From: Rutidosis leptorrhynchoides
Lineage: Eukaryota; Streptophyta; Magnoliopsida; Asterales; Asteraceae
Length of the DNA stretch: 64,000 bases
Assembly: GCF_046630445.1 (NCBI RefSeq)
Contig: NC_092338.1
Location: 338,357,001-338,421,000 of the forward strand
Reading direction: 5' to 3'
Positions 1 to 13,131 of this stretch are shown in pieces; position 1 is the first letter of the stretch, and every line of letters starts with the position of its first letter. The translations under genes were made by a program, and so were the position numbers. The notes below the pieces were generated by a model. That model worked only from the letters and a program-made list of their open reading frames with translations, made no database searches and was not told where the DNA came from.

Positions 1-2
1 CA

Positions 3-2293
3 TACCTTGACAAGTTTGTCATTGTTTTCATTGATGACATACTTATTTACTCAAAGAATGACCAAGAACACGGTGAACATTTGAGAAAGGTGTTAGAAGT
101 ATTGAGGAAGGAAGAATTGTACGCTAAGTTTTCAAAGTGTGCATTTTGGTTGGAAGAAGTTCAATTCCTCGGTCACATAGTGAACAAAGAAGGTATTAAG
201 GTGGATCCGGCAAAGATAGAAACTGTTGAAAAGTGGGAAACCCCGAAAACTCCGAAACACATACGCCAGTTTTTAGGACTAGCTGGTTACTACAGAAGGT
301 TCATCCAAGACTTTTCCAGAATAGCAAAACCCTTGACTACATTAACGCATAAAGGGAAGAAATTTGAATGGAATGATGAACAAGAGAAAGCGTTTCAGTT
401 ATTGAAGAAAAAGCTAACTACGGCACCTATATTGTCATTGCCTGAAGGGAATGATGATTTTGTGATTTATTGTGATGCATCAAAGCAAGGTCTCTGTTGT
501 GTATTAATGCAACGAACGAAGGTGATTGCTTATGCGTCTAGACAATTGAAGATTCACGAACAAAATTATACGACGCATGATTTGGAATTAGGCGCGGTTG
601 TTTTTGCATTAAAGACTTGGAGGCACTACTTATATGGGGTCAAAAGTATTATATATACCGACCACAAAAGTCTTCAACACATATTTAATCAGAAACAACT
701 GAATATGAGGCAGCGTAGGTGGATTGAATTGTTGAATGATTACGACTTTGAGATTCGTTACCACCCGGGGAAGGCAAATGTGGTAGCCGATGCCTTGAGC
801 AGGAAGGACAGAGAACCCATTCGATAAAATCTATGAATATAATGATTCATAATAACCTTACTACTCAAATAAAGGAGGCGCAACAAGGAGTTTTAAAAGA
901 GGGAAATTTAAAGGATGAAATACCCAAAGGATCGGAGAAGCATCTTAATATTCGGGAAGACGGAACCCGGTATAGGACTGAAAGGATTTGGGTACCAAAA
1001 TTTAGAGATATGAGAGAAATGGTACTTAGAGAAGCTCATAAAACCAGATACTCAATACATCCTGGAACGGGGAAGATGTACAAGGATCTTAAGAAACATT
1101 TTTGGTGGCCAGGTATGAAAGCCGATATTGCTAAATATGTAGGAGAATGTTTGACGTGTTCTAAGGTCAAAGCTGAACATCAGAAACCATCAGGTCTACT
1201 ACAACAACCTGAAATCCCGGAATGGAAATGGGAAAACATTACCATGGATTTCATTACTAAATTGCCAAGGACTGCAAGTGGTTTTGATACTATTTGGGTA
1301 ATAGTTGATCGTCTCACCAAATCAGCACACTTCCTGCCAATAAGAGAAGATGACAAGATGGAGAAGTTAGCACGACTGTATTTGAAGGAAGTCATCTCCA
1401 GACATGGAATACCAATCTCTATTATCTCTGATAGGGATGGCAGATTTATTTCAAGATTCTGGCAGACATTACAGCAAGCATTAGGAACTCGTCTAGACAT
1501 GAGTACTGCCTATCACCCACAAACTGATGGGCAGAGCGAAAGGACGATACAAACACTTGAAGACATGCTACGAGCATGTGTTATTGATTTCGGAAACAGT
1601 TAGGATCGACATCTACCGTTAGCAGAATTTTCCTACAACAACAGCTACCATTCAAGCATTGAGATGGCGCCGTTTGAAGTACTTTATGGTAGAAAGTGCA
1701 GGTCTCCGATTTGTTGGAGTGAAGTGGGGGATAGACAGATTACGGGTCCGGAGATTATACAAGAAACTACCGAGAAGATCATCCAAATTCAACAACGGTT
1801 GAAAACCGCCCAAAGTCGACAAAAGAGCTACGCTGACATTAAAAGAAAAGATATATAATTTGAAATTGGAGAGATGGTCATGCTTAAAGTTGCACCTTGG
1901 AAAGGCGTTGTTCGATTTGGTAAACGAGGGAAATTAAATCCAAGGTATATTGGACCATTCAAGATTATTGATCGTGTCGGACCAGTAGCTTACCGACTTG
2001 AGTTACCTCAACAACTCGCGGCTGTACATAACACTTTCCACGTCTCGAATTTGAAGAAATGTTTTGCTAAAGAAGATCTCACTATTCCGTTAGATGAAAT
2101 CCAAATCAACGAAAAACTCCAATTCATCGAAGAACCCGTCGAAATAATGGATCGTGAGGTTAAAAGACTTAAGCAAAACAAGATACCAATTGTTAAGGTT
2201 CGATGGAATGCTCGTAGAGGACCTGAGTTCACCTGGGAGCATGAAGATCAGATGAAGAAGAAATACCCGCATTTATTTCCAGAAGATACGTGA
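3..2293 (+). pseudogene. Pol relic of element A (RT end, RNase H, integrase, chromodomain-like tail)
   Basis: Read from base 3, the frame opens inside reverse transcriptase with the catalytic-site context FIDDILIYS. It continues through the RT connection and RNase H ([28 protein letters not shown]). Next come the integrase zinc-binding region and catalytic core ([28 protein letters not shown]) and the typical plant Ty3/gypsy motif [15 protein letters not shown]. The tail ends in [15 protein letters not shown], a chromodomain-like C-terminus of the Tekay clade. The parts are all present in the usual order, but the reading frame is broken in about three places, so this is a fossil. It ends just upstream of the pre-LTR motif and 3' LTR. 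Confidence 0.9.
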
Positions 2294-2310
2294 ACACCTC
2301 CAACTGCTTA

Positions 2311-2329
2311 AAATTTCGGGACGAAATTT
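2311..2329 (+). other. Pre-LTR conserved motif of element A (polypurine-tract region)
   Basis: AAATTTCGGGACGAAATTT lies 18 bases after the pol relic and 17 bases before the LTR. The same 19 bases precede the 3' LTR of element C (13095-13113), and a one-base-longer version precedes that of element E (60650-60669, minus strand). Similar motifs are known in plant chromoviruses. It marks the end of the internal region; the polypurine tract itself is not sharply defined. Confidence 0.7.
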
Positions 2330-2346
2330 ATTTAACGGGTAGGTAC

Positions 2347-3097
2347 TGTAGTGACCCGAACTTTTCCATGTTTATATATATTAATTGAGATTGATATTTA
2401 CATGATTAAATGTTTCCAACATGTTAAGCAATCAAACTTGTTAAGACTTGATTAATTGAAATATGTTTCATATAGACAATTGACCACCCAAGTTGACCGG
2501 TGATTCACGAACATTAAAACTTGTAAAAACTATATGATGACATATATATGAATATATATATATATATCGTTAACATGATACTATGATAAGTAAACATATC
2601 ATTAAGTATATTAACAATGAACTACATATGTAAAAACAAGACTACTAACTTAATGATTTTTAAACGAGACATATATGTAACGATTATCGTTGTAAAGACA
2701 TTTAATGTATATATATCATATTAAGAGATATTCATACATGATAATATCATGATAATATAATAATTTAAAATCTCATTTGATATTATAAACATTGGGTTAA
2801 CAACATTTAACATGATCGTTAACCTAAAGGTTTCAAAACAACACTTACATGTAACGACTAACGATGACTTAACGACTCAGTTAAAATGTATATACATGTA
2901 GTGTTTTAATATGTATTTATACACTTTTGAAAGACTTCAATACACTTATCAAAATACTTCTACTTAACAAAAATGCTTACTATTACATCCTCGTTCAGTT
3001 TCATCAACAATTCTACTCGTATGCACCCGTATTCGTACTCGTACAATACACAGCTTTTAGATGTATGTACTATTGGTATATACACTCCAATGATCAG
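2347..3097 (+). repeat. 3' LTR of element A, left segment
   Basis: The LTR begins TGTAGTGACCCGAAC directly after the pre-LTR region and is very AT-rich, with TA-rich runs at 2550-2580. It stops at the ATCAG target duplication (3093-3097), where element B begins. The rest of the same LTR resumes at 27225. Confidence 0.85.
3093..3097. other. Target-site duplication ATCAG, left copy (element B)
   Basis: ATCAG directly precedes the LTR start TGATGTCAAAG at 3098, and an identical ATCAG follows the other LTR at 27220-27224. Five-base duplications are usual for plant Ty3/gypsy insertion. The exact pair proves that 3098-27219 is one inserted unit. Confidence 0.95.
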
Positions 3098-5082
3098 TGA
3101 TGTCAAAGCTAAGGGGTATAAAATACTATTAAATTTTTACAGGAAATACTATTAAATACGATACAATTTTACACAAGATATTTATTTATTTATAGAATGG
3201 ATATACTTAAACCTTGCTACAACACTTATAGGCAGTGTACCTAATCGTACAGTAGTGTAGTTTTTAGTAAGTCCGGTTCGTTCCACAGGAAAATCTTTAA
3301 ACAAAGCTCAACGCTATATTAGTTTACTTTTATAAAAATACAAATATATATATAAGTAATATTATTATTATAAAGGGGTTTTTTTTTTTACCGTTTAATG
3401 ACCGGTTTGTCGATTTTAAGATTTTAGTCGCAGTTAAAACCTAATGTAAAATAATAAATACAAGACTTAAATTAAAGCGTAAAGTAAATAACGATAATGA
3501 AATTGCGAATAATAAAAATGCGATAAAATAAACTTGCGATAATTAAAAAGTACGATAATTAAAAGTGCGATTAAATAACAATAAATAAAAGTGCGATAAT
3601 TAGAAGTGCAATTAAATATAAAATAAAGGAAATTAAATATGAAATAAAAGAATTATGCTTATTTAAACTTCCGTAATCATGATGTTTGACGTGTTGATTT
3701 TAGTTTTATGCCCATGGGTTAATTGTCCTTTGTCCTGGATTATTCAATATGTCCGTCTGGTTTTTGTCCATAACAGTCCATCAGTCATAAATATAAAGTG
3801 CGAGTGTCCTCATCAAATTATTATTATACCCGAAGTTAAATATTCCAACTAATTGGGGATTCGAATTGTAACAAGGTTTTAATACTTTGTTTAATGAATA
3901 CACCAGGTTATCGACTGCGTGTAAACCAAGGTTTTACCACTTTGTTAACAATTACACCAATTACCCTTGAATGTAATTTCACCCCTGTTTTAATTATTCT
4001 AGTGGCTATTAATCCATTCCCGTGTCCAGTTAAATGAACGATTATTCGTACATATAAATACCCCGCCCATCGTGTCCGATCGAGTGTATATGGTAATTTA
4101 TAGGGACGCCCAATTGTAAATCTTTATATTAACATTAACAAACTTTCATTTAGTTAAACAAATATAAAGCCCATTAATAGCCCATAGTCTAATTTCCACA
4201 AGTGTCGTTCTTTTGTCCAAACCCCAATTATGGTACAAAGCCCAATTACCCAATTTTAGTAATTAGCCCAACATCATGATTACTTCGTTTTAAATAAGCA
4301 TAATAATAACTTAGCTACGAGACATTAATATAAAAAGGTTGAACATAACTTACAATGATTAAAAATAGCGTAGCGTTACACGGACAGAATTTCGACTTAC
4401 ACCCTTACAACATTCGCTAACATACCCTTATTATTAGAATTATAATTAAAATTAAAATATAAATTATAAATATAAATATAAATTTTACGTATGAAGAGGA
4501 AGAAAAAGATGATGAAATTTTGATCAGAATTCGGTTGGCTTTATAGCCAGAGTTGAATTTTGGGGCTCCGCGACTCGCGGCAAAAACCCCTTTAAACTCC
4601 GCGAGTCGCGGAGATAGAAATTACAGCTCAGTCCTTGGAGTTTTCTCTGCCGACGGTTTTTAATATATATATATATAATATATATATAATTAATATAATT
4701 AATTATATATTATATTATATTTATATATATAGTTAACTTGTAATTTTTAGTCCGTTGCGTCGAGCGTTAAGAGTTGACTCTGGTCCCGGTTCCGGATTTT
4801 CGAACGTCCTTGCGTACAATTTAATATCTTGTACTTTGCGTTTTGAATCTTGTACTCTTGTGATTTCGAGACGTTTCTTATCAATAATTGGAACCTCTTT
4901 GATTGTCTTTTGTACTTTTGAGCTTTTTGGTCGTTTGCGTCTTCAATTCGTCGAATCTGTCTTTTGTCTTCACCTTTTATTATTTAAACGAATATCTCTT
5001 GTAAATAGAACAATTGCAACTAAAAGCTTGTCTTTCTTGAGGAATAATGCTATGAAATATATGTTCGTTTTTAGCATTATCA
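3098..5082 (-). repeat. 3' LTR of element B
   Basis: This 1985-bp LTR starts TGATGTCAAAG and ends GCATTATCA on the + strand, so it has short TGAT/ATCA inverted ends. It is AT-rich with a TA-rich patch at 4660-4735 and a pair of GC-rich near-palindromes (4566-4580, 4597-4613). The + strand ORF at 4755-5099 is LTR sequence, repeated at 26892, and is not a gene. Confidence 0.95.
4566..4613. repeat. Paired GC-rich near-palindromes in the B LTR
   Basis: CTCCGCGACTCGCGG at 4566 and CTCCGCGAGTCGCGGAG at 4597 stand out in an AT-rich LTR. The same pair occurs in the other LTR (26705-26752). Related pairs occur at 16779-16826 and 24842-24889 within the same element. Function is unknown. Confidence 0.8.
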
Positions 5083-7154
5083 AATATTCCCATACTTGAG
5101 CGTTGCTTGTCCTCAAGCAATATCGTCTTGAAATACTAGAATCACTTCTTTATTCTTCACACTTTGTACATCAGTGATTTCTATACGGCGGTATAAACAA
5201 TGGTAGTAACGATATGGTTTACAGTCCCACATGACTATAAAAATTTAGATCCATTAAGGAAATTGGATCTTTATGAAAACATTTGATCTTTTGAAATCTA
5301 GTTTTTATCCTAGATAAGTTTTCCGGAATAACCCTTTACCGGTGTTTGCAAAATATTTTTGTGGGTTTGGTGGGTTTTAGATTTGAAAATTTTAGCTCAA
5401 AACTTGCCGTTTTGTGTCACCCACTTGCTAACCTTGTATTTGGAAAGCAACACGTCCAGTTTACTTGTTCCGTATATTACCTTTCGGTAAACTACCGTCC
5501 GGTTGTAAAGGAAAGCGTTGAACAAGCAACTGTTAAGGCAATGTCCCGTGACATGCTTTTGATTATGGTCTATAACGTGTCGGACGCAATTACTATCCTT
5601 GGTAGGAGCAATAGTAAAGCTCACCCTTATAATTTGTCGGTCTGGCACAAGGTCCTGTCTTTGACCATGCTATGCAACCACCGTTCTTACAGTTGACACC
5701 CGATTTAGTTCAGGTGACCTAATGAATTCCAGGTGAATTCCTAGGATTTTACGTTCAATGGTAATGAACGCATTGAAAATAGGGTTTTCAGAAAACAAAT
5801 CGGTTTGTAATTTTGATCAAAATATTTTCTCGTTTAAGCTCGAGTTTAGATATCATTGAATTCCATGAGTTTGAATTCTCAATCTTTAAGGTCAATCTCT
5901 AGGATTGAGTAATATCAGTCTTAAAAGCTGATTTTTAATCTTTAAGGAGATTATCCTTTCTGGGGATCTGATTCATTAGTCTTATCCAGCTAATTTGCAT
6001 GGTGCCCCCCCATTGTACGAGATAAATCCTTCTCATGGTTAGGATAAATCTGACCACTTGGCGACCCTGTTTAATGCTGAGGTCCGTGGATTTCCTGCTG
6101 ATTTTAGTGATGACTTTTCTAGATTTTTCGTCAACCTACAGCTGGTCTGGACGACAACTTCATGACCTAAATCAAGAAGCGCGTTTCTTTTTCGGAAGAC
6201 TTTACTTCCTTTTAATGATGGAATTGATTCATCGTGTAGATCCATCTCTTCTTTTCTTTCATCGGGTAAAACACTTTAGTTTAGTCCAAAGCAAAAGTAT
6301 TTTCAGTTATTTGTTACAGATATATGTGACATATGTTTAAAATAATTTTGTAAATTTTCCCACACTTGGCTTTTATTTTCCTTTTTATCGTCCTCTATTC
6401 CATTTTAAATGAATTTTAACATTTTAGTTTGTTTCTCAATTTATGTCCTTTCCGAGGTAACAATAATTTCGGTGTTAAAACCTAGTTTTATCGTTCATAA
6501 ATATGTATAAACATGATTTTGAATTCATTTAATTGAAAATTTTGAAAAATTTTACTAGAATTGGGTAGTCAGTATATAAGACTAGGGCTGTTCTTTTTTA
6601 TCAGAGAGCACTAGATTCTAATACAACTACTGCTTTACTAGTATTTTTAATGGTAACCAAGTGTTTAATATAAAATTTTAAAATCCGAAAGAATTTAACC
6701 CCTTCCCACACTTAAGATCTTGCAATGCCCTCATTTGCAAGAAATCAGTAACAATTTAAATTATTGAGGGTGATTTGTGTGAAAATGATTAAATTTTTAC
6801 CAAAGTTTCCAAATATATTGGCGTTTGTTTGCTGAATGATAAATGGTGCACATCATTTGTTCATTCCGTCTTGTTTTTATTTCACATATATTTTGCATCT
6901 TGTCGTCAAAATTAGTTGCTTTTGCTGAACTTAATGCCAGTCTTTGAAAATGCGTTGTTTTACCCTGTTGTGTACATAAGATAAACTGCAAACATATATA
7001 CATATTTTTGAAGTTTGGTATATTACCCCACATTCAAAAATTATTAAAATCTAAGAATAAAAGTTAGATAATTATAAAAATGATTACAATATTAACAAAA
7101 ATATTAAACATATCAATAATTACAAATTACAAAATAAAAAAAATAATAAGTAAA
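5083..7154 (-). other. 3' untranslated spacer of element B
   Basis: This stretch lies between the ATHILA ORF-1-like gene and the 3' LTR. Reading the minus strand, the purine-rich AGTATGGGAATATT directly before the LTR is the likely polypurine tract. No ORF here resembles a known protein and the short frames look accidental. A long spacer after the last ORF is usual for Athila elements. Confidence 0.7.
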
Positions 7155-8308
7155 CTAAGGATGATATTGGTACCAATAGGGGTTCCAGGCATAACCATAA
7201 GTGCTATAGAATGATTCGGCAGGGTCATACGTAGGATATGGTGGCTGCATCTCTATCGACCAAGGAGGGAAGACGGGTTTCGGTGTAGGGATATAGTTTC
7301 TACCTATATGTTGGCAATGCGCTATGATCTGGTTCTGATGAACTTGCCAATCTTCAAATGCTCTTTGTCTAGCATTTTCGTATTCCTGAGAAGCTATAAA
7401 CCTATGCATTTCTTGCATCTCATTCCCCCCTCCTACATTACCTTGTTGCTGGTTTCTCTCCACCTGTGGATGTCTACCATGGTATCGTACTGCGGCGTTA
7501 TTTCGCCGCTTCAAAACTTTCGCACCATGGTATACATTTAAACCTATAGTGTCGCGGGGTTCCGGCTCTTCTAGTAATAATCCCCCCCGACTTATATCCA
7601 CACCGAGATATTCACCAATCAAAGTAATAAAAATACCACCTCCTATTATGCTATGTGGACGCATCCCCCAAACCATAGCTGATAAATAATAACCCACACA
7701 ATATGGTATACTTACAGCGCTCTGTGGGTCTCGAATACACATATGGTAAAAAAAATCTTGTTCATTTACTTTTTCTTTGTTCTTACCCCTTTGTGTAATC
7801 GAATTAGCTAAAAACCTATGTATTACTCTTAATTCGGCTCTATCTATATCCAAATAAGAGTAGTTTCCCCCTTTGAAACGGTGATGGCTTGTCATTTGAC
7901 TCCACACACCGTGTGTATCAAAATTCTCATCTATCTTTCTACCGTTTAGTATCAATCCTCTACAATCGGCAGACGCTAACTCCTCAGGCGTATATATACG
8001 TAAAGCCTGAGCCATGTCCAGTAAAGACATGTGGCGCATCGAACCGCCTAACAAAAATCTAATAAAAGAACGATCGGTTAAATTAGCTACCCGATCATTC
8101 AACTCTATACTACATAACAATTCTTCACACCATACTTTATATACAGGTCTGCGTATGGTGAATAAACATATCCAGTCATTAAAAGAAGAATTACCATACC
8201 TCTGTACCAGTAATTCCCTAATTGGCCCGGCCAATTCTACAGCTTCTAAGGGTCCCCATTCTATGACCCTCGGTACCTCAACAACCTTGGAATGAAGAGT
8301 ATGCAAAC
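7155..8308 (-). pseudogene. ATHILA ORF-1-like gene of element B, cut by element C
   Basis: The minus-strand frame encodes a long protein with no retroviral enzyme motif. Its wording, such as FLLGGSMRHMSLLDMAQALR and YTPEELASADCRGLIL, resembles the ATHILA ORF-1 family found downstream of pol in Athila elements, the position sometimes called env-like. The C-terminal part is rich in Gln, Pro and Tyr. I see no clear signal peptide or strong membrane span in the visible part. The gene is interrupted at 8308 by element C. The other side resumes at 15738, where the minus strand carries further low-complexity coding-like sequence. It is therefore a fossil. Family assignment rests on recognition, not a profile search. 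Confidence 0.65.
8304..8308. other. Target-site duplication CAAAC, left copy (element C)
   Basis: CAAAC precedes the LTR start TGTAACATCCCG. The same five bases follow the other LTR at 15738-15742, so 8309-15737 is a single insertion into element B. Confidence 0.95.
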
Positions 8309-10911
8309 TGTAACATCCCGCATTTTTTTCCGTTAAATTTAATTTTAACACCGTTTTTTTTTAAAACATAATCTTCCGTATTTAAATTAATAGTTTCCGT
8401 GAGTAACGTTCATTATATTTCCGCTATTTAATTTTGACATCACCCGTTTACTCGAGCGTTTTAAAAATATTCGTTTGGTTAATTCCCGCACCCGCTTTGA
8501 AACTTGAGGGACAAATCTTGTCACTTGGCCAAATTGGAGCAACTAGTCACCACCTCCCACCATTATCTCCTCATTTCTTTTCTTTCTTCTTTTCTCTCAA
8601 CCAAGAACTCCCATCCTAAATTCTTCATCATCTTCAATCATCATCCAAATTCAAGCAAGGAATCAAACATCAAAACAAATTGTACTTTTGGAATCCTCGT
8701 TTCATCCTCTTCGATTTGATACTAGTCTCATGGCATGGGGTAAGAATTTCTCATGAAACCCTAACTTGTTAAATTCGTTTTTAGACTTGTCAAGTGGTTA
8801 ATTAGTGTCTATGGCTCGTAGGGATGTCGTGTATGTAATTTGTATGCTCGTTCTTCGTGTTTTGAAAATATGACATGAACACCCAAATGGGTCTAGCTTA
8901 ATCTTGAGTTTTGGTTGCTCAAATGATGTTATAAGATAAAGTGTATGTGTTAAAAGTGTTAGTTACTTCATTAGCTTTGTTTTGATATGTTGGATGATGA
9001 AAAACTAGCTCAATAACATGAAATGTGTTTTTGGTGAATCGATTATCGTTTTGGTAGGAACTTGATGCGGTTGAATGCTAGTTAAGACACTTGTTTGAAT
9101 GTATGCTAGTTAACTAGTTAAATTGTATGCGTAAATAGCTTCGAAATGGTGTGATGTATGCTAGCGTTTGATTAGTGAATCATAAGTCTCATTTGTGTCG
9201 AAATTGATTTTGAAACGATAACGTGGCTAGTGATTTTGACGTAGTAAATGTTTATTGAAACTTGGAATATGCGTCTAGTTGCAATGTATGCGTTATTACC
9301 TTCAAAACGGCATATCATTTGTATGTTAAAAGTTCCCGAATCATAAAATGCGTTTCTTTGATTTTTGGTTGAAAATGATGAACTTTGATGATGTTTTCGA
9401 TTTGGAAATTGTCGGTTATGATCTATGAAAAGTGTTTAGTTGTATTCCTTGTTAAAATACCTTTCCGATGATATAAGATACATGTTCTAATTGTTTGCGG
9501 ATCATAAGATGTGGTTATTTGGTTTTAGCTCGTGCATACTTTGAAAAACAGAAAAGTGCCTGCCCAGATGGTGGCGCGGCGCGCCACATCCCCGCGCGGC
9601 GCGCAGAATCACCTGGCCAGATTCTGACCTCTTGGACCCATTTCACGTGAAATGTTTGACTAGCTACCGACCTCCGATTCACATGAAACTTGTTTTAATA
9701 TACTTGTATATGAATAACTAGCATAGAAAAATAGTTCGGGACCCGACCCGAACGCGTTGACTTTTTCGTTGACTTTGACCAAGTTTGACTTTTAGTCAAA
9801 CTTAACCAAACTTTTATACAATCATTCTAACATGCTTTTATACTTGTTTCTTGTATGAAACTTGACACCGTGATTCACATGCTATACTTAATCGAGTCGT
9901 AACGAGCCATAGGACTAATTGAACACATTTCACCCGACCTGGTGTCGTAACCGATTAATTGATACAACTTATTTGTTTAGGTCAAGGCTAAGCAACTTTC
10001 ATGCACACGTTTACTTTGTGAAGTACTTTTATACTCGTGCACTCGAGGTGAGATCATAGTCCCACCTTTTCAACAACTTTTTATACTTTTAAATTGTGGG
10101 CTGAGAAACATATACTTTGTTACATTTTGTACTACTTACTTTTATACTTTGAACACAAGTACAAGGAAAACAAACATTCCACAGCGAGTTAGAACAAAAA
10201 TCCTCAATTCGATTATCATTAGTTACACTTGCAGGGTGTAAGCGAGAACTTATATTGTGTGGCCATACGGGTTTGACAAACCCTCATTACGGACGGTTCG
10301 CTACCGTCTACGGATGAAATATATTTTCGAGAAACAGTGTATGTTCTAACACTATTGTGATGGGGTTCTATGGAAGGAAACGTTAAGTCTTGATAATTGG
10401 GTGCTCGCGAACAATACTTTTGGAATGCAAACGATTTTGATAATCAACTATGGGAATACTAAATCTTGTGGTTCAAAAACAACGTTTACAAATACACCTA
10501 TGATTTCACCAACGTTTTTCGTTGACAGTTTTCTATATGTTTCTCAGGTTCATACTCGGCTACTTGATACATGCTTCCGCACACTTTGATTACTTGCTTG
10601 GAGTCGAGCATACATGCATACGCTAGTGATAGCACTTTTGGATTCAAACTTTTGTTTACATACTTACGCTATTTATAGCAACTGTGTTTTCCAACTTATA
10701 TTATGTCGCAAGTTATTTCATTTATACTTTATGACTTTTGTAAACTTAGACTTGTTGTCGAACGGTTTTGTAAACTAAACTTGCAAGTCTTGTACCTTTC
10801 AAATGAATGCGACATAATTTTGGTCAAACGAGTCTCATATAGGGACTACGACCACGCAACGGGACCTAAGTTAACGGCGCCGTCAATAACGGTTTTGGTC
10901 GGGTCGTTACA
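8309..10911 (+). repeat. 5' LTR of element C
   Basis: The LTR starts TGTAACATCCCGC and ends GGTCGGGTCGTTACA. A GC-rich paired motif, GGTGGCGCGGCGCGCCAC followed by CGCGCGGCGCGC, sits at 9570-9605. The small + strand ORFs here recur exactly in the second LTR, so they are LTR sequence, not genes. Confidence 0.95.
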
Positions 10912-10913
10912 AG

Positions 10914-10930
10914 TGGTATCAGAGCGTTGG
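10914..10930 (+). other. Primer-binding site of element C (tRNA-Met type)
   Basis: TGGTATCAGAGCGTTGG begins two bases after the 5' LTR. TGGTATCAGAGC is the standard complement of the initiator tRNA-Met 3' end used by many plant LTR elements. Confidence 0.9.
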
Positions 10931-13131
10931 TTGTAGGGAACTAGGACGTGCATTAGTGTGTCTAACAGAGTCGTTAGGACGCATTAGTGAGTCTAGACTA
11001 CAACCGGATGGTTAGCATTTGCATTCTGACATACATTTGCTATAGATAGCACTTACTTGACTACTTGTGCATTATACTTGAATCATTCTTAGGCAAACTT
11101 TTTAATGGTACCCAACCTTCATCATACGAACTCGTATTCCTCCACTTTTTGGTAACACACGTAAATTCATGATTCATACACGTATGGATGACGACGACTT
11201 CGTTAGTCACACTCGTTCGGGAACTCTGTCTCCCGGATTGTTATTTGCCACCGTTTCAACTTACTATCGGTTTCCCACTGGTGTTTCTTACTATCTACTT
11301 TTTGATGTTACTACCATCACTACTCTAGGTGAGTATCGTCATCAACATTTATCACTACGGTTGCGTGCTACTCGTTATCATGATTCGTTACTCTTTTCGT
11401 GCCTAAGGGCATTATCGCTTGACTTGAACCACATTGACGTGAACAATCATTTATACACTTCCCACGGGGAAACGCTTCTTTAGAGTTGTAGAAACTCTTT
11501 CGATTTAATACGAGTCACGTTTGAGACGTCGTTACATTTTGTTCATTTTAGATTTTTGCGATTACACGAACTTGAATCTATAGAGTGATGTGGGAATGGA
11601 AGTATGAGTTAGCGTAATATAACGACACTCGATCAACGTGGTTATATTACGGTAAGACATACCAAAGTTCTAGTGACGCGTGATGGTGGTTAGACTCGAT
11701 CAACCTAAACATCACCATGAGCCATGTACATGACTTCATCTATTCATGTTGGACATCTGAAAACTTCGAGAATATTGATAACAACCATACCGGGGACACA
11801 CCTTCGATTTTTGTCGAACTATACTTATGCTTCAGAATGAATTACCGATTCCTTTCGACTTCAACCGTATGTTACACGTGTATACTATCTCGTCCTCGCA
11901 CAGTCTTATTGACTAATTACAATTTACTCGTTATGCTCGTACTGAGGCGGAAACTTCTCTCTCACCACACTCGTACTTCCGGTTCAGGAAATCTTTATTC
12001 TAAACTCTCAATGGAGGGAGGGACTCTCCACGTTATACTAGTATTCACCTCGAGGGTGAATAGTTCCGACGAACGTTTTTCTTTCAGAAAACGAGGAGAA
12101 CTTGCCCCGACGAACGTTTTTGGAAACCGATAAATCTTCCGCGACGCGAATTTTCTTGAGAAACTTGTCCTAGCTAACGTTTTCAATTCCTAGCAAACTT
12201 GTTCAATATGCCTTAGGGAAATGTACCCCGTTTCGGATCGAGATCCTCGTTTCACTTCTAGATTTTGGAGTACCTTACAAAAAGCCTCGGGACCGCGTTT
12301 AGACATGAGTACCGCGTACCATCCACAACCCGACGGACCGAACAAACGTGTGATTTAAACCTTGGAAACCATAATACAAGTTTGTATTACCAACTTCAAA
12401 TTTACTTGAGAAAAGTATTTTCCTTTAACCGAATCCTCGTACTACAATGATTTTCATTCGAGTTTTTAACGTCACTCCTTTTGAAACCACATGTGACCGG
12501 AAACGTCATTCTCTTTTGTCGAACAAAGTAAACGATGATCAATTCACCGGGGCCGAAGTTATTCATGAGCAACCGAGAAAATTTATTCATATTCAGGTAA
12601 AACCCTACGCGACTCGTAATCACCAAGAGCTACGCCGATGTTAGACGCAAACATTTCAAATTCCACGTGGGAAACCGCGTCACGTTAAGAGTCGCACCTT
12701 GGAAAGGTGCAATCCGTTTCGGGAAAACGTAGGAAGCTAAATCCGCGATATTTTGATCCTTTAAATTCTTGGGGTGTTTTGGACCCGTCGCTAGCCGTTT
12801 AGACTTTTCCGACTCATTTTGGGTCTCCGTTTATCCTACATTCGATGTATCAACTTAAAGACGTGTTTTGCGAAACGAGAACTTGTTATCTCCTTTGATG
12901 AACTCACTATCGACGATAACCCTCACTTCCTAGGAGGACCGGTTGAAACCATAAATCGTGAAGCCAAACCTTAAAACAACATATGATCCCGACCGTCAAA
13001 ATTCGTTGAAATACCCTAGGACGTACTTCTCCCTCACTCGTAGAATTGGCAACGCAAGATCTCGAGGAAGATTCAACAACTACTACTTCCAACTAAATTT
13101 CGGGACGAAATTTCTTTTGAGGCGTGGATAA
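10931..13131 (+). pseudogene. Short decayed interior of element C
   Basis: No ORF codes a recognisable intact domain. Patches near 12220-12370 and 12640-13030 echo the chromovirus integrase core and chromodomain-like tail seen in element A, but with many breaks. A stem-loop with 13-base arms lies at 11614-11650. The right end carries the pre-LTR motif at 13095-13113. Gag, protease and the front of pol are not recognisable, so the interior is both shortened and decayed. Confidence 0.8.
11614..11650. other. Stem-loop conserved between elements C and E
   Basis: GTAATATAACGAC at 11614-11626 and GTGGTTATATTAC at 11638-11650 form 13-base inverted arms with one mismatch around an 11-base loop. The same structure, with changed bases, appears in reverse orientation in element E at about 61656-61692, together with flanking similarity. 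Confidence 0.6.

Noticed and set aside
4755-5099. ORF at 4755 repeated at 26892
   Set aside because: LTR sequence of element B, antisense to the element.
8434-8719. ORFs at 8434 and 8504, with exact or near copies at 13260 and 13330
   Set aside because: They lie in the two LTRs of element C and are duplicates of LTR sequence.
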